64,000 bases of DNA from Hygrophila difformis. Lineage: Eukaryota > Streptophyta > Magnoliopsida > Lamiales > Acanthaceae. This document shows, piece by piece, positions 55,995 through 64,000 of the stretch. Positions within the stretch are counted from its first letter, which is position 1, and each line of letters begins with the position of its first letter. The notes under the pieces were generated by a model, which ran no database searches, was not told the origin of the DNA, and was given only the letters and a program-made list of their open reading frames with translations. The stretch lies in contig JAOANR010000015.1 of the NCBI GenBank assembly GCA_030278955.1, positions 36,240,487 through 36,304,486 on the forward strand. The letters run 5' to 3'. Both the position numbers and the translations under genes were made by a program.

Positions 55995-56602
55995 TGGCAG
56001 CAGCGACCCAAAACTTGGACCAAACCCCGTAACAATGCGCGCTCAAAAATCCATAGGACTTTGAGAATAATGGCAAATATTATAAAGCACAGTAAAACGA
56101 CATACCAATAATCCAAAAGCAGTAGGGAGCTATAAGCATAAATTTAAATTAAGAAAATGGTATTTAGAAATTATGCTTTAGCTAAAATAATTTTGGGCTT
56201 ACTCCAAAGAGTAAAAATCTACTTACCGTCACCGTGGATGGAATGGACACGACACACGCACGGCCTACGAGCAGATATCCTTCTACAGCTACTTGACTAG
56301 CAAAATTTGATAGTAACTTAGTAAGCTATAATATTTAAACAGAATAATAACTGGAATTTCCAACTTAACGAATCTTACCAGAAAAACTCTCGTGGACTAG
56401 CTATTTGTATTAATCCTTACTAGCTCTAAAACTCGTTTGGCTTGCAGCAAAAAAAATCCCACTCAGATTCTTAACTACTAAAATATTTCTACCAATGCTA
56501 CAAATACACTGCAACACTCTATTAAACAGAACTAGGGAAGCAGTAAAAAAAATCAAAGAACTATATGAGAAAAGTGGCGTGAGGAATGGGGGAATGGAGG
56601 GG

Positions 56603-56612
56603 ATATATATAG
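56603..56612 (-). promoter_or_regulatory. LARD LTR TATA box
   Basis: The minus strand reads CTATATATAT in the context GGCTATATATATCCCC, a strong plant TATA box. It points toward the B3 gene at 54907. The right-LTR copy is at 62500-62509. Confidence 0.6.
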
Positions 56613-57497
56613 CCAATTCAATTACTTGCTCTTATCCGGACAAAAACTCCCTAGCCTACAGCTGTCCAATTTCCTCCTTTGTGCCCTGTCTACAATTAAT
56701 GAGCCTGTCAAAGGCTGCCCCCATCCCCATTTGGAATCCTTTTTGTCCCCATCTGCAGGACACGCCTCTCCCCTCCCCTTCTCTCTTTTCTTTTGTTTTC
56801 TTTTGCCTTCCCTTTCTCTCCCGAGGCAGCTCCGGCGGGCGGCGCACGGAGGCGACGGCGAGCGGCGGCAGCAGCGGCTCTTCTTCTTCTTCTTCTTCTT
56901 CCCTTGTCCTTTCCTTTTTACTTTTTCTGTTATGATTTCGATTGGTGTTTGATTGGTATTGGAGAAGAGGCGGTGGTGAGAGGAGTCTTGGCCGCGGGTG
57001 GCGGCGGAAGGAGTGAGAGGGCAACGGTGGTGAGGATGGTTTAGATTTGGGGGTGAGGGCCGTAGGCGCGGCGGAGGTTGGCAGTGGTGGTGAGGGGCTC
57101 GGCCTCCTGCTCCACCCCTTTCCTCTCCTTCTTCTCTCTTTCACGTCTCCCTCACCCTCTCTCTCTCTCTCGCTTCTCTTCTCCCTTTTTCTTTCTTGTT
57201 TTGATTTCTGGTTTGTTTGTTTGGAGAAGAAATGAATGGCGGTTGTGGTATGTCGGATGGAGCCGGAAATGGAGGAGAGATATGGTGGCGGCGGCGGCTG
57301 TTCTGTGGTGGTCGGATCTGGCCGCGGGAATGGAGGATTTGGGTGGAGGGAGTGGTGGCCGGGCCTGTGTGGAGGGGGAGGGAGATGAGGATCGGAGGCT
57401 GGAGATGGTGGTTGTGGCCGGATTCGGGGGTGTCGCCGGCCGGCCGCCGGCGGCAGTGGCGGCGCCGGAGGAGCGGCGACAGTGGCGGGAGAATTAG

Positions 57498-57514
57498 GTT
57501 TAGGGTTAGGGTTT
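57498..57514 (-). promoter_or_regulatory. Telomere-like telo-box in the LARD LTR
   Basis: TTTAGGGTTAGGGTTTT on the + strand. Telo-boxes occur in many plant promoters and are bound by TRB-type proteins. Its role here is unknown. Confidence 0.5.
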
Positions 57515-58474
57515 TGGTCCTTTGGGCTTAGGGTTGGGCTAACTGATTTTGGGCTTAGGTTTTCTTGGTTTTGGGCTTAGTTAATTCCATATTTAATTGT
57601 TGGATCATATAATGAGTAGCCCAATTTAATTCTCTTAATCATGGACTTTAATTAACTAAATAATCTTGGTTATAATTTAATAATCTTGGTTCTAATACTT
57701 TTTACACTTGTAATTTAATTTTTGTTGGACCTAAATTACTTAATGAATTGATATTGAAGTTTAAACAATCCAAATCATAAGTATCAATATTTGGATGATT
57801 TGCTATTAAAATCAAACAATCCATGAATTCCTATCCATGGGTTGTTAAGTCCTTAAATTTAATTTATAAGGACTCAATCATATAATTTAATCCAAGCTTA
57901 AAACTTGACATTTATAAATAAATTATTAAACTAGAGATTAATATAGAGTCCTCGAAATTATTGCCGCACTATTTGGATTTGACAATTACTCACCGTGAAC
58001 TTAGTTAATAATGTATTAATTAAATCTTGTAGTTTTAATATCATTATATAGTTTAGTGGACTAATGGACTAACTTACACTAGATGTGGGTCTCCTTGTCA
58101 AAGTAATCAAGTGTAATAATATTTACTCCAATCGCTTATAAACAAATCAATGGATTCAACTCACTTAATAATTAGTCTCTCTAGCCAAATTGGTCGAAAT
58201 CTTGGAAACTAATAATTGAATCATTTGTTTATAAAAATTTGGGTTGTCCACAAATTTCGTAACTTAATTGGCTAAGTATTTTCAATTAGATTATCACCTC
58301 TTAAATTCTAATGACTTACTTCTTCATGTCCAATAATAATTATTTCAATTTTATAAATAAATGGTCCTAAGTTGAATTGAATTTTTTTTCATCTAAAAAT
58401 TAATTTTATGTGAACTTTTAAATATTCAATTATTTAAATTGAAAATCCTATTTAAAATTTTACGGAGTGTTATA

Positions 58475-58492
58475 GTCTACCCTCCTTAAAAT
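58475..58492 (-). other. Polypurine tract of the LARD
   Basis: The minus strand reads TTTTAAGGAGGGTAGAC up to the 3' LTR. The last ten bases equal those of element B. Confidence 0.85.
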
Positions 58493-58494
58493 AA

Positions 58495-58512
58495 GGCTTC
58501 GCCCTCGAAGCC
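58495..58512 (-). other. Pre-PPT hairpin of the LARD
   Basis: The minus strand reads GGCTTCG-AGGG-CGAAGCC, 20 nt before the 3' LTR. Compared with element B, AA/TT is replaced by GG/CC with pairing kept. Confidence 0.75.
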
Positions 58513-59692
58513 TCACGACAAAACTAATAGTAATTTAGATGTATATTTCCTAATACCTTTATTTGTTTATTTTATTTTTATTTATTATCTATTTTATTAT
58601 TATTATTTTTTTATATGACATGTATCATGTACCTTTATTATCAAATTCTAATCTGCCGATTGACTAAAATGATTTCCCCTTGGTCCTTAATTATTGAGGT
58701 CAAACTTGGGTTGGCTCGTTTCTCTTGTAGCGTTTTTCTTAGCGGAATATGGTAACCGCTTCGTACTTCATTCCTTTCATAGGAAAATGAAGACTACTCA
58801 TTTAATTATTTATCCATTCTCCATATCTTAATAAGCCTAGGTCAATAAGACCTATCGATATGCTACCTTATATCTGTTTTGGGGTTCTAACGATTCACCT
58901 TAACTTGTTAGGCTTCATTGGAATACACCCAACCCCTTAATAAATCCCACTATTCTTGTCCGTAAGGTGTCACTTTTAGGAAAAAGTATTCATTACTCTC
59001 GGACTATGTGGTCGCTTTTATTTGGTATTTGATCCATTTATTGTTTATTATACTTGGAGTGTTCCTTTACATTTTAAAAATATTAAGGTAAATTCCTCGA
59101 GTTCATCCTAGAATATATAAAATTTAAATCCCTTGGAAATCCAACTCATCTCATTCTTAACAAATATTTATGTCTAGGTTAAAACAAAAATAATCCTTTG
59201 TTGTACACATGGGAATTTTCTAAGTCCGTATCACTTGATCCCAAATGTTAATTAAATGTCTCGTATGGATATCCGACTAATGGTATGCCCAACTTATATT
59301 GGGCTTCGAAAGAAAAGACATTGCGTTATATAAGAGTAAGTTGGGTTCAAATGCATAGTCTATAAAATTTATAGTAAGTATCTTTCTTACTATATCTTAC
59401 TGATCGGTCTTCTTGATAAGTATTCATTTTACAAGTAACAATTACTTTAAATGAGGATTTTACGATTTCCTTGCTTGGTGGGTTATCACATTGATAAATA
59501 ATAATGGCATTTTCCAATTAAGGATTATCCACCATAATTTGAAAATTATGAAATTTAAAAATTAATGGGCAGGGAATCTTCTTTTCTCGATTATCAACTT
59601 CGTCCTTGACAATTCAATGTCTTTCATGGAAATATGAAGAACATTAACTCCTCGTAATATAGGCTCTTGTAAATTCTTATTTGTTATTATTA

Positions 59693-59724
<32 letters not shown>

Positions 59725-60638
59725 TTTGAAGGAGAAACCTTTTTCATAACATATTTGGAAATTCTATCGAGGCAGATAAACGTAATTTTTGACTATTCCA
59801 TCGAGCCTCACTCATCATGATCTTTTGATCAAATATTGGGTTCCAAGTCCTTAAACCTAGGATAGGATTTTAACGCCTTAATTAATCCTTTAAGCTTTTA
59901 TTGAGGCAAAATATTCTTGGTAGATATTTAACTTCTTTGCCAATTGGCATATAAGTTTAGGGGAACTTCGTAAATATTTTGTAGAACTCGTGGTGAGTTT
60001 AAAAATCTTTTGGTTCCATTTCATAATATTCTCGTCTTATCTTTAAGACAACATAATATTTGGAAAATTCTTATTCATCGTCATCCGCATCATCATCTTG
60101 TTAACACATAATTCGTGCTCTTGTAAGTCTAAGGTATAAACTTATGTTGACTAAGGCAAGAACGCAAATCGCACTAAGGCCATCAAATAATTTGTGATAC
60201 GACGATTTCTTATATGGATTGAGGAAGGGTCATAGACCATTTCAATACCTTGTTACCACTTGGTAGGTACAACTCTTGGGTAACATTCCCATACCTTCCC
60301 AATGGTAAAAATAAAAGTAATTGTGAATATCGTCACCTATTGTAGGCATCATCTTACGTAATAAGGCAACTGAACTGAGAAGCCAAAGAACTAGTGCAAT
60401 ACTAGTAGGTTATCCAAGACACGTCTAGGGGTAGATACTAAGGCAATACTTAGCAAAATAATCATAAGATAATCGGAGAGAGACTCTAGCTCGGAGTCCG
60501 ACACATTGGAATAATCCTTGTCAAAAATGAACTTGTAATAATCCAAAATTCTGCTCGTGCCTATATGCATATGTGTGTGTGCTCCCATCCCCAAATTTAA
60601 CTTTAAAAATACTTGGCATGGTCTTTTCAAAATATTTC
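58513..60638 (-). other. Non-coding interior of the LARD
   Basis: AT-rich. The longest ORFs (61 and 79 codons at 59562-59747 and 60391-60630) have no Gag, Pol or other recognisable motif. An ATT trinucleotide run lies at about 59685-59722. Confidence 0.75.
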
Positions 60639-60859
60639 GTGCAAAAATTTTAATAATTTAAATGCACTACTTCTTAGAGCAAAAATGGCTCTTCAAAAAT
60701 ATTTCTCGTGCAAAAATTGCAATAATTTATATGCACTAATCCGAATGCTTACAAATGCTTTTCGTGTAAGATTTTAATAATTTCAATACACGACTTGTAT
60801 AGCCACCTGGCTTTTAAAAATAACTTTTGGTGCATGAATTTTAAAAATTGCAGATGCAC
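60639..60859 (-). repeat. Four degenerate hairpin units in the LARD leader
   Basis: Inverted pairs GTGCA/TGCAC at 60639-60667 and 60708-60736, CGTGTA/TACACG at 60763-60792 and GTGCAT/ATGCAC at 60830-60859. The loops share A/T-rich AATTTTAATAATTT-type sequence. They are the first 250 nt after the primer-binding site in sense orientation. Confidence 0.7.
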
Positions 60860-60875
60860 AATTCCAAGAGCAAAA

Positions 60876-60888
60876 CGCTCTGATACCA
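60876..60888 (-). other. Primer-binding site of the LARD
   Basis: The minus strand reads TGGTATCAGAGCG, complementary to initiator methionine tRNA, three bases from the 5' LTR. Confidence 0.88.
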
Positions 60889-60891
60889 AAC

Positions 60892-63800
60892 TGTAACACC
60901 CCCATTTTCCCTAAAGATGCAGCGGAAGAAAAGAGCGGGAACAATGGGTGGGGTGCTACCCGCCACGTATTCCGGACTGCCCGAAATACGCTAAGGCTAA
61001 CATAAATAATTGCAGAAAATCAGAATTGAATGTATATGCTAACCACGTTCCGGACAAGCTAGCATATAATTCACAAAGAAGCTTATATACTGTGAAAAGT
61101 ATAAAATAAGCTTAATAAAAATGTTTGGTATAGCGTAACCAAACGGAGGACTGCATTCCTCAAAGCGCGCAATAACAATAATGGAGTAAATCCATGGAAG
61201 TTTTATTTCATAAAAAGGGGTTGTCTATTTCATACTCAAAAATACTGTTAAACGCATAATGCATTGTTTAAAACAGTAGGGCACCATATTTGCATAACCG
61301 GGATGAAACCCAAATATTTGTTCATACTTCACAAATAATTTTCTATGCCAAGTAATATATTATTATCAAAGGGGGTTTTTAAAATATAAATATTTACGTG
61401 AATAATACCCCAAACCGTGCCCGTGCAAAAGATGCCTTGCAGATCTCAAAAACCTGAAAGGAAATGGTGAAAAGTGTAGAGTCAGCGAAAACAATCGCTG
61501 AGTAAGTAGACGCTTACTCCCGGAGGAGGTAGGGTTGCAGAAATAATTTAAAGACAGCAGTTATGGTAATGGTATGCTGAAACGAGAAGTAATTTAAGCA
61601 CAGACAAAATCCATATAAATCTAATCCCGGGAAGAGACAATATGACACTATGCGTTACCAAGAAATAAAGTTTCTCAGCCAACATGATGTGCAGGTTCCC
61701 CGCTGTAGGGCCCAAATCTCACATACATTCAAGGGTTGTGGTGGAGGTAAGAAATTTCCTCAAACCACATTGAATCGAGAAATGGCATCGGGCTGAAATC
61801 CATCAGTCCCCGAAAGTCGTGTATTACAGGCAAACGGCGGAGGATTCACATCTGTCCCCGTAAGTCGTGTAACACAAGCTAACGGCGGAGGTGGCAGCAG
61901 CGACCCAAAACTTGGACCAAACCCCGTAACAATGCGCGCTCAAAAATCCATAGGACTTTGAGAATAATGGCAAATATTATAAAGCACAGTAAAACGACAT
62001 ACCAATAATCCAAAAGCAGTAGGGAGCTATAAGCATAAATTTAAATTAAGAAAATGGTATTTAGAAATTATGCTTTAGCTAAAATAATTTTGGGCTTACT
62101 CCAAAGAGTAAAAATCTACTTACCGTCACCGTGGATGGAATGGACACGACACACGCACGGCCTACGAGCAGATATCCTTCTACAGCTACTTGACTAGCAA
62201 AATTTGATAGTAACTTAGTAAGCTATAATATTTAAACAGAATAATAACTGGAATTTCCAACTTAACGAATCTTACCAGAAAAACTCTCGTGGACTAGCTA
62301 TTTGTATTAATCCTTACTAGCTCTAAAACTCGTTTGGCTTGCAGCAAAAAAAATCCCACTCAGATTCTTAACTACTAAAATATTTCTACCAATGCTACAA
62401 ATACACTGCAACACTCTATTAAACAGAACTAGGGAAGCAGTAAAAAAAATCAAAGAACTATATGAGAAAAGTGGCGTGAGGAATGGGGGAATGGAGGGGA
62501 TATATATAGCCAATTCAATTACTTGCTCTTATCCGGACAAAAACTCCCTAGCCTACAGCTGTCCAATTTCCTCCTTTGTGCCCTGTCTACAATTAATGAG
62601 CCTGTCAAAGGCTGCCCCCATCCCCATTTGGAATCCTTTTTGTCCCCATCTGCAGGACACGCCTCTCCCCTCCCCTTCTCTCTTTTCTTTTGTTTTCTTT
62701 TGCCTTCCCTTTCTCTCCCGAGGCAGCTCCGGCGGGCGGCGCACGGAGGCGACGGCGAGCGGCGGCAGCAGCGGCTCTTCTTCTTCTTCTTCTTCTTCCC
62801 TTGTCCTTTCCTTTTTACTTTTTCTGTTATGATTTCGATTGGTGTTTGATTGGTATTGGAGAAGAGGCGGTGGTGAGAGGAGTCTTGGCCGCGGGTGGCG
62901 GCGGAAGGAGTGAGAGGGCAACGGTGGTGAGGATGGTTTAGATTTGGGGGTGAGGGCCGTAGGCGCGGCGGAGGTTGGCAGTGGTGGTGAGGGGCTCGGC
63001 CTCCTGCTCCACCCCTTTCCTCTCCTTCTTCTCTCTTTCACGTCTCCCTCACCCTCTCTCTCTCTCTCGCTTCTCTTCTCCCTTTTTCTTTCTTGTTTTG
63101 ATTTCTGGTTTGTTTGTTTGGAGAAGAAATGAATGGCGGTTGTGGTATGTCGGATGGAGCCGGAAATGGAGGAGAGATATGGTGGCGGCGGCGGCTGTTC
63201 TGTGGTGGTCGGATCTGGCCGCGGGAATGGAGGATTTGGGTGGAGGGAGTGGTGGCCGGGCCTGTGTGGAGGGGGAGGGAGATGAGGATCGGAGGCTGGA
63301 GATGGTGGTTGTGGCCGGATTCGGGGGTGTCGCCGGCCGGCCGCCGGCGGCAGTGGCGGCGCCGGAGGAGCGGCGACAGTGGCGGGAGAATTAGGTTTAG
63401 GGTTAGGGTTTTGGTCCTTTGGGCTTAGGGTTGGGCTAACTGATTTTGGGCTTAGGTTTTCTTGGTTTTGGGCTTAGTTAATTCCATATTTAATTGTTGG
63501 ATCATATAATGAGTAGCCCAATTTAATTCTCTTAATCATGGACTTTAATTAACTAAATAATCTTGGTTATAATTTAATAATCTTGGTTCTAATACTTTTT
63601 ACACTTGTAATTTAATTTTTGTTGGACCTAAATTACTTAATGAATTGATATTGAAGTTTAAACAATCCAAATCATAAGTATCAATATTTGGATGATTTGC
63701 TATTAAAATCAAACAATCCATGAATTCCTATCCATGAGTTGTTAAGTCCTTAAATTTAATTTATAAGGACTCAATCATATAATTTAATCCAAGCTTAAAA

Positions 63801-64000
63801 CTTGACATTTATAAATAAATTATTAAACTAGAGATTAATATAGAGTCCTCGAAATTATTGCCGCACTATTTGGATTTGACAATTACTCACCGTGAACTTA
63901 GTTAATAATGTATTAATTAAATCTTGTAGTTTTAATATCATTATATAGTTTAGTGGACTAATGGACTAACTTACACTAGATGTGGGTCTCCTTGTCAAAG
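60892..64000 (-). repeat. 5' LTR of the LARD, cut by the window end
   Basis: It matches 54996-58103 with an offset of 5896, then 5897 after one extra C near 60961, plus one G/A difference near 63737. Confidence 0.93.

Larger units (their letters stand above)
54996..58474 (-). repeat. 3' LTR of the LARD (3479 bp)
   Basis: On the + strand it starts TGTAACACCCCC and ends TGTTATA, so its sense-strand 5' end is TATAAC instead of the canonical TGTAAC. The region 56820-57500 is GC-rich with CTT and CT runs. Predicted ORFs there (such as 56656-57144) are low-complexity and recur in the other LTR. Confidence 0.9.
54996..64000 (-). mobile_element. LARD-type non-autonomous LTR retrotransposon, right end outside window
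   Basis: Two LTRs of about 3.5 kb flank a 2417-bp internal region (58475-60891) with no Gag or Pol similarity. The purine-rich tract abuts the left LTR and the primer-binding site abuts the right LTR, so it reads on the minus strand. Where both LTRs are visible (about 3.1 kb) I found one 1-bp indel and one substitution. Large LTRs with a conserved non-coding interior are the definition of LARDs. Its tract and pre-tract hairpin closely match those of element B, which suggests it borrows proteins from Tekay-type elements. Left flank TTAGC (54991-54995) is the expected duplication. Confidence 0.88.

Noticed and set aside
56495..57531. Several overlapping ORFs on both strands in the LARD LTR (S-, R-, G- and P-rich)
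   Set aside because: Low-complexity translation of a GC-rich region with CTT and GGC runs; all frames are open at once, which is a composition effect.
58475..60891. Decayed gag-pol in the LARD interior
   Set aside because: No zinc knuckle, protease, RT, RNase H or integrase motif could be found on the sense strand even allowing for frameshifts.

Overview
This is plant nuclear DNA, most likely from a flowering plant. It is a dense nest of LTR retrotransposons plus one LINE, set in a little AT-rich host sequence. The plant origin is shown by Athila-type and chromodomain (Tekay/Del-like) Ty3/gypsy elements, a SIRE-like Ty1/copia element, a plant L1-type LINE with a C-terminal RNase H, spliceosomal introns, and a host gene encoding two REM-type B3 domains. 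No rRNA, tRNA, CRISPR or bacterial operon structure was seen.

Layout. (1) 1-27821: the 3' part of an Athila-type Ty3/gypsy element on the + strand. It has a pol region with five in-frame stops, two related ORFs in the env position, and a 3' LTR at 25694-27821. Two younger elements sit inside it: a solo LTR (3568-6222, duplication CTCAA) and a complete Tekay-like element 'B' on the minus strand (8284-19493, duplication ATAGT). (2) 27822-32372: the 5' part of a minus-strand copia element, which the Athila element interrupted in its RT region. (3) 33137-39541: a decayed LINE with RRM, endonuclease, RT and RNase H, bounded by an 11-bp duplication. (4) 40965-50874: a complete, coding-intact Tekay-like element 'D' with apparently identical LTRs, duplication ACCCG, and a probable 76-nt intron between gag and protease. 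(5) 53948-54907: a four-exon, two-B3-domain host gene on the minus strand. (6) 54996-64000+: a non-coding LARD-type element with LTRs of about 3.5 kb. It was inserted 88 bp upstream of the B3 start codon and is transcribed toward it.

Order of events. The copia element came first, then Athila inserted into it, then the solo-LTR parent and element B into Athila. LTR divergence by eye ranks the complete elements as B (about 20 differences per 2.6 kb) older than the LARD (2 differences over 3.1 kb visible) and D (none seen).

Most unusual signals. (a) A 7-bp hairpin lies 18-20 nt before the 3' LTR in four elements, with stem sequences that differ but keep pairing. (b) A second 7-bp hairpin lies inside four Tekay/LARD LTR families, again with compensatory stem changes. 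(c) Element D has a frame-preserving intron that would switch Gag to Gag-Pol. (d) Three four-unit hairpin arrays with a period near 91 bp occur in Athila, upstream of each env-position ORF and in the LTR. (e) The LARD has four covarying hairpins next to its primer-binding site. All functional readings of these are inference.
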